A DNA stretch of 58,675 nt from Micromonospora sp. RHAY321 (GCF_023896955.1 NZ_JAMHIW010000025.1:1-58675); one strand, 5' to 3'. Positions 33,605 to 43,197 are shown, numbered from the stretch's first letter. The notes: generated by a model not told the origin, from the letters alone. Numbers and translations: made by a program.

Positions 33605-35832
33605 GCCCGGCGATCGGCGGCACGCTCAACCGGGTCGATGGCCGCGCCAAGGTACGCGGGGACGCCCGCTACTCCGCCGAGGTCCCGCTGACCGGCCTGG
33701 TCCACGCCGTGCTGGTCAACGCGACGGTGGCCAGCGGCCGGATCACCTCGATCGACACCGCCGAGGCCGAGCGGGCCGACGGGGTGCTGGCCGTGTTCAC
33801 CCACCGCAACCTCGACCCGGTCGCCAGCGTGCCGAAGCTGCTCCCGTCGCTGGCCGGGCTGGCCGCGCCGGGGCAGACCTTCTTCCCGATGCAGGACGAC
33901 GCCGTCCACTACTCCGGCCAGCCGATCGCCATCGTCGTCGCCGACACCGTCGAACGCGCCGACCACGCGGGCACCCTGATCCGCGTCGAGTACGCCACCA
34001 CCCCGGCCATCACCCTGCTCGACCAGGCCCGGGACGAGGCGTACGTGCCCGAACGGATCTTCGGCGGGCTGCTGCCCGGGCACGGGTCCCGTGGTGACGT
34101 GGCGAAGGCGCTGGCCGAGGCGGAGGTGTGCGTGGACGCGACGTACCGCTTCGCGCCCAACCACCACAACCCGATCGAGCCGTCGGCCAGCACGGCGGTC
34201 TGGGAGGACGTCGACCGGCTGACCATCTACGACTCGACGCAGGGGCCGAACGCCACCCAGTTCACCGTCGCGGCGCTGCTCGGCCTGCCACCCATCTCGA
34301 TCCGGGTGGTGAGCCACGCCGTCGGAGGCAGCTTCGGCTCCAAGGCGATGATCTGGCACCACCCGGCGCTGGCCGCTCTCGCCGCCCGGCAGGTCGGCCG
34401 GCCGGTACGGCTGGCGCTGACCCGGGAGCAGATGTTCACCTCCTGCGGGCACCGCGAGGAGCAGGAGCAGCGGATCACCATCGGCGCGGGCGCGGACGGT
34501 CGCATCACCGCGCTGCGCCACCACAAGCTGTCGCTCACCTCGCGCTTCGACGACTGGGCGGAGCCGTCGTTGCAGAGCCCGGCGGTGGCGTACAGCAGCC
34601 CCCACTACGAGGGCACCTACCACCTGATCCGGGGCAACACGATCACCCCGACGTTCATGCGCGCCCCGGGTGAGGCGACCGGCATGTTCGCCCTCGAGTG
34701 CGCGATGGACGAACTGGCCGAGCGGATCGGCATCGACCCGCTGGAGTTGCGGCTGCGCAACTACTCGGAGACCGACCCGGAGAGCGGGCACCCGTGGTCC
34801 AGCACCGGGTTGAAGGAGTGCTACCAGCGGGCGTCGGAGCTGTTCGGGTGGCGCGACCGCGAGTCCCGACCCCGGCGCGAGGGCCAGTGGCTGATCGGCA
34901 GCGGCATGGCCAGCGCGCTCTACCCGGTGACCCAGCCGGTGAACCCGCAGCGCGCCCGCGCCCGGCTCTACAACGACGGCACGGCGGTCGTCGAGGCCGG
35001 TGTGTCGGAGTTCGGCACCGGGGTCTTCACCGCGATGACCCAGGTCGCCGCGGACGCGCTCGGCCTCCCCGTGGAGCGGGTGCGGTTCGTCGGCGGCAGC
35101 AGTGACCTGCCGAACGTCACGGCCGCCGTGGGTTCCGCGGGCACCAGCGCCGTCGGCTCCGCCGTACACATCGCGGCAACCCAGCTGCGGGACGAGCTGA
35201 TCGGCCGCGCGGTGGCCGATGCCCACTCGCCGTTGCACGGCGCCGACCCCGGCGCGGTGGCGGTCCAGGACGGTCGGATGGTGCTGCGCGACCGGCCGGA
35301 CGTCGGCGAGACGTACGCCGACATGATGGCCCGCACCCTGACCCCGGACGCGGAGGTGCTCGGCACCTGGACACCACCACCGCAGGACGCCGGGTACGGG
35401 GTGCACACCTTCGGCGCGCAGATGGCCGAGGTGGCGGTCGACGCCGACCTCGGCGTGGTCCGGGTACGCCGGATGGTCGGGGTGTTCGCGCCGGGCCGGG
35501 TGCTCAACCGCAAGACCGCGCACAGCCAACTGATGGGCGGCATGCTGTGGGGGCTGGGCCAGGCGCTGATGGAGGCGACCCGGATGGATCCCCGGTCCGG
35601 TCGCTGGGCCAACGCGAGCCTCGGCGACTACCTGGTGGCGGTCAACGCGGACGCGCCGGACGTCGTGGTGGACACCATCGAGGTGCACGACGAGGTGGTG
35701 AACCCGCTCGGGATGAAGGGCGTCGGGGAGATCGGCGTGGTGGGTGCGGCCGCCGCGATCGCCAACGCCGTGCACCACGCCACCGGACGCCGGCAGTACG
35801 AGCTGCCGATCACCCTGGAGAAGCTCCTCTGA
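33601..35832 (+). CDS. paoC: Molybdenum aldehyde oxidoreductase, molybdopterin subunit (PaoC-like)
   Basis: The 743-residue subunit binds the molybdopterin cofactor and oxidises aldehydes, probably aromatic or aliphatic ones for detoxification. N-terminal segment DGRAKVRGDARYSAE and the cofactor-binding segments GGSFGSKAMIWHHP and RAPGEATGMFALE are present. GMKGVGEIGVVG holds the catalytic Glu710. It forms a three-gene operon with the small subunits and is served by the divergent XdhC-type factor. No cytosine-dinucleotide cofactor gene is present locally. The substrate cannot be told from sequence. Confidence 0.92.
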   Translation: MSPAIGGTLNRVDGRAKVRGDARYSAEVPLTGLVHAVLVNATVASGRITSIDTAEAERADGVLAVFTHRNLDPVASVPKLLPSLAGLAAPGQTFFPMQDDAVHYSGQPIAIVVADTVERADHAGTLIRVEYATTPAITLLDQARDEAYVPERIFGGLLPGHGSRGDVAKALAEAEVCVDATYRFAPNHHNPIEPSASTAVWEDVDRLTIYDSTQGPNATQFTVAALLGLPPISIRVVSHAVGGSFGSKAMIWHHPALAALAARQVGRPVRLALTREQMFTSCGHREEQEQRITIGAGADGRITALRHHKLSLTSRFDDWAEPSLQSPAVAYSSPHYEGTYHLIRGNTITPTFMRAPGEATGMFALECAMDELAERIGIDPLELRLRNYSETDPESGHPWSSTGLKECYQRASELFGWRDRESRPRREGQWLIGSGMASALYPVTQPVNPQRARARLYNDGTAVVEAGVSEFGTGVFTAMTQVAADALGLPVERVRFVGGSSDLPNVTAAVGSAGTSAVGSAVHIAATQLRDELIGRAVADAHSPLHGADPGAVAVQDGRMVLRDRPDVGETYADMMARTLTPDAEVLGTWTPPPQDAGYGVHTFGAQMAEVAVDADLGVVRVRRMVGVFAPGRVLNRKTAHSQLMGGMLWGLGQALMEATRMDPRSGRWANASLGDYLVAVNADAPDVVVDTIEVHDEVVNPLGMKGVGEIGVVGAAAAIANAVHHATGRRQYELPITLEKLL

Positions 35833-36093
35833 GGGTGAACTGACACATCGAGGGTCGGCTATTGCGTCGCGGCTGGCGGCGTGGTGGGATGACGCGTACC
35901 GGGCGGTGCGGGGGGCTGCCGTGCCGCCGGTTGCCGGGTTTTTTCACGCGAGGGCGCCGGTCCACGACAGGGACCGTTGACGGCACGTGCCCACCGGGCG
36001 GTTCCCGCCGGGGCACGTCACCGTGATCGTCGCTATTCCACCCGATGGCGGCGGGGCGGCTCGGGCGGCGCGCCTCGCGAGTCAGGAGAACCC
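35833..36093. other. Intergenic region between oxidoreductase operon and LPMO gene
   Basis: A GC-rich, imperfect stem followed by TTTTTT at about 35938-35944 could be a terminator for the oxidoreductase operon. CGTGCCC at 35986-35992 pairs with GGGCACG at 36011-36017, and GGCACGTGCC (35983-35992) is itself palindromic. These could be a regulator site for the LPMO gene, but no known motif such as a CebR box is evident. Confidence 0.4.
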
Positions 36094-37188
36094 GTGAACC
36101 GATCCCGTACGGCCGCGTTACTCACCGCGGCCGTGACCCTCACCCTCGGCGCCGTCGCCCTGGCGTCCAACTCGGAGCCGGCTGCCGCGCACGGCGCGGC
36201 GATGACCCCGGGCAGCCGTACGTACCTGTGCTGGCAGGACGGCAAGAGCCAGACCGGCGAGATCAGGCCGAACAACCCGGCGTGCTCCGCCGCGGTGGCG
36301 CAGAGCGGGGCCAACTCGCTCTACAACTGGTTCAGCGTGCTGCGCTCCGACGCCGGCGGCCGGACCGTCGGCTTCATCCCCGACGGGCAGCTGTGCAGCG
36401 GCGGCAACCCCGGCTACCGCGGCTACGACCTGCCCCGCACGGACTGGCCGTTGACGCACCTGACCGCCGGTGCGCGGCTGGACTTCCGGTACAGCAACTG
36501 GGCGCACCACCCGGGCACCTTCTACTTCTACGTGACGAAGAACAGCTGGAGCCCGACCCGGGCGCTGGCCTGGAGCGACCTGGAGGAGCAGCCGTTCCTG
36601 ACGGTGACCAACCCGCCGCAGCGCGGCGCGGTCGGCACCAACGACGGGCACTACTACTTCAGCGGCAACCTGCCCTCGGGCAAGAGCGGCCGGCACATCA
36701 TCTACTCCCGCTGGGTGCGCTCGGACTCGCAGGAGAACTTCTTCGGCTGCTCCGACGTGACCTTCGACGGTGGCAACGGCCAGGTGACCGGTGTCGGTCC
36801 GGGCGGTACGCCGCCGCCGGACCCGACCACTCCCCCGCCGGACCCGACCACCCCGCCGCCGAACCCGACCACCCCGCCGCCCGGCGGTGAGTGCATGGCC
36901 GTCTACAAGGTCGTCAGCGCCTGGCAGGGTGGCTTCCAGGGCGAAGTCATGATCATGAACCACGGCAGTACGCCGTTCGCCGGCTGGACCGCGAGCTGGA
37001 CCTGGCCCAGCGGGCAGTCGATCAGTCAGATCTGGAACGCCTCCCAGACGTCATCCGGCTCGTCGGTGACGGCCACCAACGTGGCGCACAACGGCACGGT
37101 CGCCCCGGAGGGCACGACAACCTTCGGCTTCCTGGCCAGCACCACAGGCACCAACACCCTCCCCACGGTCACCTGCGCCCGCCGCTGA
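36094..37188 (+). CDS. Secreted lytic polysaccharide monooxygenase (AA10) with CBM2
   Basis: This copper enzyme oxidatively cleaves crystalline polysaccharide outside the cell. A signal peptide ends at Ala32, leaving His33 as the mature N-terminal copper ligand; His139 (NWAHHPG) is the second. The sequence closely follows the Streptomyces cellulose-active LPMO10C type (GSRTYLCW, YSNWAHHPG, WVRSDSQENFFGCSDVTFDGGNG). A PDPTTPPP-type linker (about 228-262) joins it to a C-terminal CBM2 (CMAVYKVVSAWQGGF to Cys near the end). GTG 36094 has AGGAGA upstream. Cellulose as substrate is strongly suggested but not proven. Confidence 0.94.
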   Translation: MNRSRTAALLTAAVTLTLGAVALASNSEPAAAHGAAMTPGSRTYLCWQDGKSQTGEIRPNNPACSAAVAQSGANSLYNWFSVLRSDAGGRTVGFIPDGQLCSGGNPGYRGYDLPRTDWPLTHLTAGARLDFRYSNWAHHPGTFYFYVTKNSWSPTRALAWSDLEEQPFLTVTNPPQRGAVGTNDGHYYFSGNLPSGKSGRHIIYSRWVRSDSQENFFGCSDVTFDGGNGQVTGVGPGGTPPPDPTTPPPDPTTPPPNPTTPPPGGECMAVYKVVSAWQGGFQGEVMIMNHGSTPFAGWTASWTWPSGQSISQIWNASQTSSGSSVTATNVAHNGTVAPEGTTTFGFLASTTGTNTLPTVTCARR

Positions 37189-37217
37189 CCCCGCCCCCGC
37201 CCCGCTCCTGCCCGAAA

Positions 37218-37273
37218 TGATCAAGAGGTTTGCGTCACCGGAACGTCTCCGGGTGACGCAAACCTCTTGATCA
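37218..37273. terminator. Long perfect hairpin between convergent genes
   Basis: Arms at 37218-37239 and 37252-37273 pair perfectly over 22 bp around a 12-base loop; the outer end is TGATCAAGAG. It separates the LPMO and asparagine synthetase stops. Confidence 0.65.
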
Positions 37274-37302
37274 ACAGGGTCTGGGAGGGTGGGCGGTTCG
37301 CG

Positions 37303-39264
37303 TCAGCGGACCATGGAACCCACGACCGGCTTGGTGAGCAGGGCGGACTGGTTGCGCTGGATGCCCGGGTCGAGGGTCTTGGCCACGAAGATGGCGTGCC
37401 AGATGCAGAAGATCAGCACGGTCCACACCTTGCGGGAGTGGTCGGCCTCCTCCCGCTTGTGCTCGTCGAGCAGCCGCAGCGCGTACGACAGGTCGAGCAG
37501 GTCGCCGGCACCCGAGGTGCTCAGCACGTGCCGGGCCCACTCGTACATCTCGCCGCGCAGCCACACCCGGGTGGGCGTCGGGAAGCCCAGCTTCTTGCGG
37601 TTGACGATGGCCGGCGGGACGACGCCCTGCAACGCCTGGCGCATCGCGTACTTGGTGGCGTCCGAGCGCGGCGGCAGCTTGAGGTCCACCGGGATCTTCG
37701 CCGCGACGTCGAACACCTCGCGGTCGAGGAACGGCACCCGCACCTCCAGCGAGTGGGACATCGAGATCCGGTCGGCCTTGACCAGGATGTCCCCGCGCAG
37801 CCAGGTGTAGAGGTCGACGTACTGCATCTTGGTGACGTCGTCCAGCTCGGTGCACTCGGCGTAGATCGGCGCGGTCACGTCGGTGTAGCGCACCGAGGGG
37901 TCGTAGCGGCGCATGAGCTGCTGCTTCTCCTCCTCGGTGAACATCCGGGCGTTGCCGTAGTAGCGCTCCTCGATCGGCGTGGTGCCGCGCTCCAGGAAGC
38001 TCTTGCCCTTGACCCCCTGCGGGATCGCCTTGGAGACCGCGCGCAGCCCCTTCTGCACCCCGCCGGGCAGGCCGTTGACGGTGCCGAGGGACAGCGGCTC
38101 GCGGTAGATCGTGTAGCCGCCGAAGAACTCGTCGGCGCCCTCACCGGAGAGCACCACGGTGACGTGCTCGGCGGCCTTCTTGGCCACGAAGTACAGCGGC
38201 ACCAGCGCCGGGTCCGCCACCGGGTCGTCCAGGTGCCAGACGATCTTCGGCAGCGCGTCGATCATGTCCTGCGGACCGATCTTGGTCGGGATGGTGGTGA
38301 CGTCCAGGTGCCGGGCCGACTCCTGCGCGACGTCGATCTCCGAATATCCCGGTACGTCGTAGCCGACGGTGAAGGTGAGGATGTTCGGGTTGAACTCACG
38401 GGCCAGCGCGACCACCGCGGTGGAGTCGATGCCGCTGGACAGGAACGAGCCGACCGGCACGTCGGAGCGCATGTGCATGCGCACGCTCTCCCGCAGCGTC
38501 TCCCGGATCTCGTGGTAGAGCTTCTGCTCGTCGTCGACCGCCGCCGGCCGGAACACCGGCCGGTACCAGCGGCGTACGTCGATCCGCCCGCCCGGGGTCC
38601 AGGTCAGGTACTCACCCGAGCCGATCCGGTTGATGCCCTTGTGCAGGGTGCCGGGCTCGGGGACGTACTGCAGGGTCAGGTAGTGGCTGAGGTTGGCCGC
38701 GTCGACGCCCGCGTCGCCCTGGTAGTTGCTGTGCGCGAACGGCAGCAGCGCCTTCTTCTCCGAGGCCAGGTAGAGCCCGTCGGCCGTCTCCAGGTAGTGC
38801 ATCGGCTTGATGCCGAAGTAGTCGCGGGCGCCGAACGCGCGCCGCTCCTGCCGGTCCCAGATGACGAAGGCGAACATGCCGCGCAGCCGGGTGAGCACCT
38901 GCTCGCCCCAGAAGTGGTACCCGGCGACGATCACCTCGCCGTCACCGGCGGTGGCGAACTGGGCACCGAAGTTGCGGGCCAGCTCGTCGCGCAGCTCGAT
39001 GTAGTTGTAGATCTCACCGTTGAAGGTGAGCAGGTAACGGCCGTTCGCGTAGGGCAGCGGCTCGTGGCTCGACGCGACGTCGATGATGGCGAGCCGCTTG
39101 TGGGCGAACACTCCGTCCGCGTACCGGCCGGAGGCGTCGCCGACCACCTCGACCCCTGTCTCGTCGGGGCCGCGGTGGTGCAGGCATTCCAACGCTCCGG
39201 CGATGTGGTCGCGGTGCGCGGCGGCGTTACCGTTCGCGCTGAAGAAGGCCAGGAGTCCGCACAT
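37303..39264 (-). CDS. asnB: Glutamine-hydrolysing asparagine synthetase
   Basis: The 653-residue enzyme makes asparagine from aspartate, glutamine and ATP. Cys2 of MCGLLAFF is the glutaminase nucleophile after removal of Met1, followed by HHRGPDETG and FNGEIYNY. The synthetase domain has SSGIDSTAVVAL for pyrophosphate binding and GEGADEFFGGY. Length and motifs fit AsnB; some AsnB-like proteins instead amidate wall or secondary metabolites, so the role is open. ATG 39264 is fixed by Cys2. No linked gene gives context; the aminopeptidase is divergent, 133 bases away. Confidence 0.93.
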   Translation of the reverse strand: MCGLLAFFSANGNAAAHRDHIAGALECLHHRGPDETGVEVVGDASGRYADGVFAHKRLAIIDVASSHEPLPYANGRYLLTFNGEIYNYIELRDELARNFGAQFATAGDGEVIVAGYHFWGEQVLTRLRGMFAFVIWDRQERRAFGARDYFGIKPMHYLETADGLYLASEKKALLPFAHSNYQGDAGVDAANLSHYLTLQYVPEPGTLHKGINRIGSGEYLTWTPGGRIDVRRWYRPVFRPAAVDDEQKLYHEIRETLRESVRMHMRSDVPVGSFLSSGIDSTAVVALAREFNPNILTFTVGYDVPGYSEIDVAQESARHLDVTTIPTKIGPQDMIDALPKIVWHLDDPVADPALVPLYFVAKKAAEHVTVVLSGEGADEFFGGYTIYREPLSLGTVNGLPGGVQKGLRAVSKAIPQGVKGKSFLERGTTPIEERYYGNARMFTEEEKQQLMRRYDPSVRYTDVTAPIYAECTELDDVTKMQYVDLYTWLRGDILVKADRISMSHSLEVRVPFLDREVFDVAAKIPVDLKLPPRSDATKYAMRQALQGVVPPAIVNRKKLGFPTPTRVWLRGEMYEWARHVLSTSGAGDLLDLSYALRLLDEHKREEADHSRKVWTVLIFCIWHAIFVAKTLDPGIQRNQSALLTKPVVGSMVR

Positions 39265-39397
39265 GGTGGTCATCTTTCCACGTGCGCCGTCGGCCCGTCG
39301 CAGCCGTCCGTGGTTCCGGAGCGCTCCCGGCGGGCGCTGTCGCGAACCGCACGCGCGGTACCGTCGGGACCAGCAACGACGCGGAGGGAGCGGCGCA

Positions 39398-40879
39398 ATG
39401 ACCGAGGAACGCACCGACGGTACGCCGACGGACGGTACAGAATCGCACGATCCGGACTTCCCGGAGGCGTTCCTGTCCTTCATGCGGCAGGGCTGGCGGG
39501 ACACCGCGCTTCCGGTCGCGCCCCGGCCGGAGGCGCCCAACTACGCCAAGCGGCGGGCCGCGCTCTCGGCGGCCTTCCCCGGCGAGACTCTGGTGATCCC
39601 GACCGGCACCGAGAAGGTCCGGGCCAACGACACCGACCACCCGTTCCGGCCGGGCAGTGACTTCACCTACCTCACCGGTGACCACGACCCGGACAGCGTG
39701 CTCGTGCTGCGCCCGAACGGCTCGGGGCACGACGCCACCCTGTACATGCGGCCCCGCTCGTCGCGGGAGACCGACGAGTTCTTCCGCAGCCGCCACGGCG
39801 AGCTGTGGGTGGGACGGCGGCACACGCTCGGCGAGAAGTCCACCGAGCTGGGCCTGCCCACCGCCGACCTGACCGGCCTGGAGGCGACGCTGGCCGACCT
39901 GGCACCGGGGCGTACCCGGGTGCTGCGCGGTTTCGACGCCCGGGTGGACGCGGCGATCCGCCCGTACGACGGGGTCCGCGCCGAGGGGCAGCCGCCCCGC
40001 GACCGGGAGCTGGCGATCGCCATCTCGGAGCAGAAGCTCGTCAAGGACGAGTGGGAGATCGGCCAGCTCCAGGACGCGATCGACGCCACGGTGCGTGGCT
40101 TCGAGGACGTGGCCCGGATCCTGCCGGCCGACCGGGCGGTCTCGGAGCGGCTGCTGGAGGGGATCTTCGCGCTGCGGGCCCGGCACGACGGCAACGACGT
40201 CGGGTACGGCTCGATCGTCGGCGCCGGCGAGCACGCCACGATCCTGCACTGGGTGCACAACCACGGCGCCACCCGTCCGGGTGAGCTGCTGTTGATGGAC
40301 ATGGGTGTCGAGGGACGCAACCTCTACACCGCCGACGTGACCCGGGTGCTGCCGGTCAGCGGCCGGTTCACCGCCCTGCAACGCCAGGTCTACGACATCG
40401 TGTACGCCTCGCAGCAGGCCGGCATCGAGGCCATCCGGCCCGGGGTGAAGTTCAAGGACGTCCACCTGACCTGCATGCGGGTGCTCGCCGAGGGCCTGGC
40501 CGAGCTGGGCCTGCTGCCGGTGAGCGTGGACGAGGCGATGGACGAGAAGTCGTCGGTCTACCGGCGGTGGACGCTGCACGGCTTCGGCCACATGCTCGGC
40601 ATCGACGTGCACGACTGCTCCAACGCCCGCAAGGAGAACTACCGCGACGGCACGCTCGGTGAGGGCTACGTGCTCACCGTCGAGCCGGGGTTGTACTTCC
40701 AGCCGGAGGACGAGCTGGTCCCGGAGGAGCTGCGCGGCATCGGCGTGCGGATCGAGGACGACGTGCTGGTCACCTCGACCGGTGCGGTGAACCTGTCGGC
40801 CGGGCTGCCGCGCACCTCCGACGAGGTGGAGACCTGGCTGGCCGAGCAGCGCGAGGCGGGTCCCCGCCTGCCCGGCTGA
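39398..40879 (+). CDS. pepP: Xaa-Pro aminopeptidase (M24B)
   Basis: The 493-residue metallopeptidase removes an N-terminal residue before proline. The N-terminal domain (about 40-200) starts FPEAFLSFMRQGWRD. The C-terminal pita-bread domain has the two-metal ligands: two Asp in LLLMDMGVEGRNLYTADVTR, His in LHGFGHMLGIDVHD, Glu in TVEPGLYF and Glu in GVRIEDDVLV. No signal peptide, so it is cytosolic. ATG 39398 has GGAGGGAG upstream. A terminator-like stem follows. Confidence 0.94.
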   Translation: MTEERTDGTPTDGTESHDPDFPEAFLSFMRQGWRDTALPVAPRPEAPNYAKRRAALSAAFPGETLVIPTGTEKVRANDTDHPFRPGSDFTYLTGDHDPDSVLVLRPNGSGHDATLYMRPRSSRETDEFFRSRHGELWVGRRHTLGEKSTELGLPTADLTGLEATLADLAPGRTRVLRGFDARVDAAIRPYDGVRAEGQPPRDRELAIAISEQKLVKDEWEIGQLQDAIDATVRGFEDVARILPADRAVSERLLEGIFALRARHDGNDVGYGSIVGAGEHATILHWVHNHGATRPGELLLMDMGVEGRNLYTADVTRVLPVSGRFTALQRQVYDIVYASQQAGIEAIRPGVKFKDVHLTCMRVLAEGLAELGLLPVSVDEAMDEKSSVYRRWTLHGFGHMLGIDVHDCSNARKENYRDGTLGEGYVLTVEPGLYFQPEDELVPEELRGIGVRIEDDVLVTSTGAVNLSAGLPRTSDEVETWLAEQREAGPRLPG

Positions 40880-40902
40880 CCCGTACGCCCCACGACCCAC
40901 GG

Positions 40903-40960
40903 CGGACCCCGCCGCGGGGCCGCGACGTTTCGACGTCCGCGTGCCCGGCGGCGGGGTCCG
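40903..40960 (+). terminator. Stem-loop after aminopeptidase gene
   Basis: CGGACCCCGCCGC at 40903-40915 pairs with GCGGCGGGGTCCG at 40948-40960. The 32-base loop contains a smaller CGACG-type stem. No U-run follows. Confidence 0.65.
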
Positions 40961-41073
40961 TCGGCGTTTGCGCTGGTCACACCCTTCCTGTCAACCCGGC
41001 CGCTCCCGGCGCGCCTGCCCTGACCTGAGGTGAATGCGCGGTTTTCTCGGATACGTCCGCATCGCGAAGATGG

Positions 41074-41154
41074 TTCTCATACGGTGGGGATCAGAGGCTG
41101 CAACCGATTTGTAGCTGGTCGTGGCGCCTGGTGCGGTGCGACCCCGTCTGGTAG
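41074..41154 (+). promoter_or_regulatory. Promoter and conserved leader of first beta-helix gene
   Basis: TTCTCATACGGTG at 41074-41086 contains a TACGGT -10 box. Downstream are GCTGCAACCGATTTGTAGC at 41097-41115, whose ends nearly form an inverted repeat, and GCGACCCCGTCTGGTAG at 41138-41154. The same three blocks recur before the second gene at almost the same distances (97 and 96 bases from -10 to ATG). A TCGGATA block about 30 bases upstream is also shared. Confidence 0.6.
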
Positions 41155-41176
41155 CAGGAAAGGGCGGAAGGCTCTG

Positions 41177-43000
41177 ATGTCCAACGACGTAACGACTACC
41201 GACGGCGGGGCCTCGACGGCTCCGCCGACACGGCGAAGGCGGGCGCTCTGGGTCGCCGGCGTGGCAGGGCTGACCGGTGTGGTCGGCCTGGCCGCCCTGG
41301 GCGGCGTGGCCGCCCGGGACGACAAGCCCACCTCCGACCGGGTCTCCGATGCCCAGTCGTCGACCAACCAGCAGAACGTCAGCGACGCCGGCGGCGCGGA
41401 CGAGAACGCGGACGGCGCCAAGGAGAGCACCGGCCAGGATGACGAGTGGAGCGGCGACGACTGGAGTGGCTTCGAGGACCGGTCCGGCAAGGACGACAAG
41501 GGCGACGACAAGGGCCGCGACAAGGGCGACGACAAGGGTGACGACAAGGACCGTGGCAAGCAGGTCCCCTGCGACACCGACAAGCTGATCCAGGAGATCA
41601 CGTTCGCCAACAACCGCGACGGCGGCGTGCTGGAGCTGGCCAAGGGCTGCACCTACAACCTGACCCGCAACGACTACGAGGGCAACGGCCTGCCGGTCAT
41701 CACCGAGCGGATCACGCTCAAGGGCGAGCACACGACCATCGGCCGTGACGCCACCGCCGCCTACTTCCGGATCCTCAACGTCGGTCCGGGTGGGCACCTC
41801 ACCCTCAAGGGCCTGAGCATCAAGGGTGGTCAGACCATCCAGCGGGCGATGAGCGTGGAGGCGGCGACGGTCTGGGCGCCGTACTCGCCCTCGGTCCGGA
41901 CGACCGCGGCGGACCAACCGGCCAAGCCGGCCGCCACGGCGGCGGCGAAGCCGGGCGCTGCGGCGAAGCCCGCGGCGGCAGCGGCCAAGCCCGCGGCGGC
42001 AGCGAGCAAGCCGGCAGCCGCGACGAAGGCCAAGCCCACGGCGAAGCCCGCCACGACAGCAGCGAAGCCGGCAGCGGCTCCGGCCAAGCCCGCAGCGGCC
42101 GGGCCGGCGGCGGTACCGCTGGTGGAGGAGCCCGGATTCAACGACGGTGCCGGTGTGCTGGTGCAGCCCGGTGGCCGGGCGGAGATCCTGGACAGTGAGC
42201 TGCTCTACAACCAGTCCGGCGGCAACGGCGGCGGGTTGGCGAACTTCGGCACCACCAAGCTCAGCAAGACCACCGTGGCGCACAACACCGCCTTCTTCTT
42301 CGGTGGCGGCATCTTCAACGCCGGCGTGCTCCAGGTCGACGAGTCGAAGGTCAAGGACAACAACGCGATCATCGGCGGCGGCGGTATCGCCAACGGCGCC
42401 GCGGAGATCTTCACCGATGACGTCGACGGCGGCTCGGTCTGGGTCTACAAGAGCGAGGTCTCCGACAACCGGACGCTCGGCTTCGGCGGCGGCGTTCTCG
42501 ACGTCGAGGGCACCACGACCCTGCACGAGACGACGGTCAGGAACAACACGGCGCTCCTCGCCGGCGGCGGCGTCGCGGTGGCCGACAGCCAGCTCACCCT
42601 CAAACACGCCACGGTGGCCGGGAACAGCACCGCCGGTGTGGGTGGCGGCCTGGCGGTCGCCTTCGACAGCACCGCGACCGTGGAGAACAGCGCGATCAAG
42701 GACAACACCGCCGGGTTCTTCGGCGCCGGCCTCTTCAACGAGGACAGCGTCACCACGCTGCGCGACAGCGAGGTGGTGGGCAACCGGGCCGTCGGTCCGT
42801 TCGCCCGCGGCGGCGGCATCTTCAACACCGAGGGAGGCGAGGTCACGCTCCACCGGACGAAGGTGGCGCACAACTTCTCCACCCTCCCGCCGGGGGGCAT
42901 CTTCAACAGCCTCGGCGGCACCGTGACGCTGGACGACAAGTCCGCGGTCACCGCCAACCGCCCGACCAACTGCTTCAACGTTCCGGACTGCTTCGCCTGA
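41177..43000 (+). CDS. Secreted right-handed beta-helix protein, first of a tandem pair
   Basis: The 607-residue protein starts with a basic RRRRALW and a hydrophobic helix (about 24-46), which may be a signal peptide or an anchor. A Lys/Asp-rich segment (about 90-127, DDKGDDKGRDKGDDKGDD) follows. From about 130 to the end, repeated strands such as GGGIFNAG, GGGGIANGAAEIF, GGGVLDVEG and GGGLAVAFDS give a parallel beta-helix of the type seen in pectate-lyase-like and adhesin folds. An Ala/Lys/Pro linker (about 251-316) is inserted between turns. Cysteines are few: VPCDTDKL, KGCTYNL and a C-terminal NCFNVPDCFA. No catalytic motif is clear, so binding or structural roles are likely. Confidence 0.82.
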   Translation: MSNDVTTTDGGASTAPPTRRRRALWVAGVAGLTGVVGLAALGGVAARDDKPTSDRVSDAQSSTNQQNVSDAGGADENADGAKESTGQDDEWSGDDWSGFEDRSGKDDKGDDKGRDKGDDKGDDKDRGKQVPCDTDKLIQEITFANNRDGGVLELAKGCTYNLTRNDYEGNGLPVITERITLKGEHTTIGRDATAAYFRILNVGPGGHLTLKGLSIKGGQTIQRAMSVEAATVWAPYSPSVRTTAADQPAKPAATAAAKPGAAAKPAAAAAKPAAAASKPAAATKAKPTAKPATTAAKPAAAPAKPAAAGPAAVPLVEEPGFNDGAGVLVQPGGRAEILDSELLYNQSGGNGGGLANFGTTKLSKTTVAHNTAFFFGGGIFNAGVLQVDESKVKDNNAIIGGGGIANGAAEIFTDDVDGGSVWVYKSEVSDNRTLGFGGGVLDVEGTTTLHETTVRNNTALLAGGGVAVADSQLTLKHATVAGNSTAGVGGGLAVAFDSTATVENSAIKDNTAGFFGAGLFNEDSVTTLRDSEVVGNRAVGPFARGGGIFNTEGGEVTLHRTKVAHNFSTLPPGGIFNSLGGTVTLDDKSAVTANRPTNCFNVPDCFA

Positions 43001-43023
43001 CCGGTGGGGCTGATCCACATAGA

Positions 43024-43067
43024 GGGTGCGCCCCTCCGTGCCGGTGACGGCTCGGAGGGGCGCACCC
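43024..43067 (+). terminator. Strong terminator between the tandem beta-helix genes
   Basis: GGGTGCGCCCCTCCG at 43024-43038 pairs perfectly over 15 bp with CGGAGGGGCGCACCC at 43053-43067, followed by gttt. It isolates the first gene from the second. Confidence 0.8.
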
Positions 43068-43197
43068 GTTTGTGCAGGTCAGAAGGGCCGACAGCCGGCT
43101 TGTGGGGATGCGTGCCCGGCCGGGGTGTCCGGGGGGTCCCGGCGGTACATGAACCGAATGTGGGCTTCTTTCGGATAAGCCGGCCAGGCGAGGAACA

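Noticed and set aside
36750..36890. CRISPR-like array in the LPMO linker
   Set aside because: The repeats are in-frame codons for PDPTTPPP-type linker units, without spacers of unique sequence.
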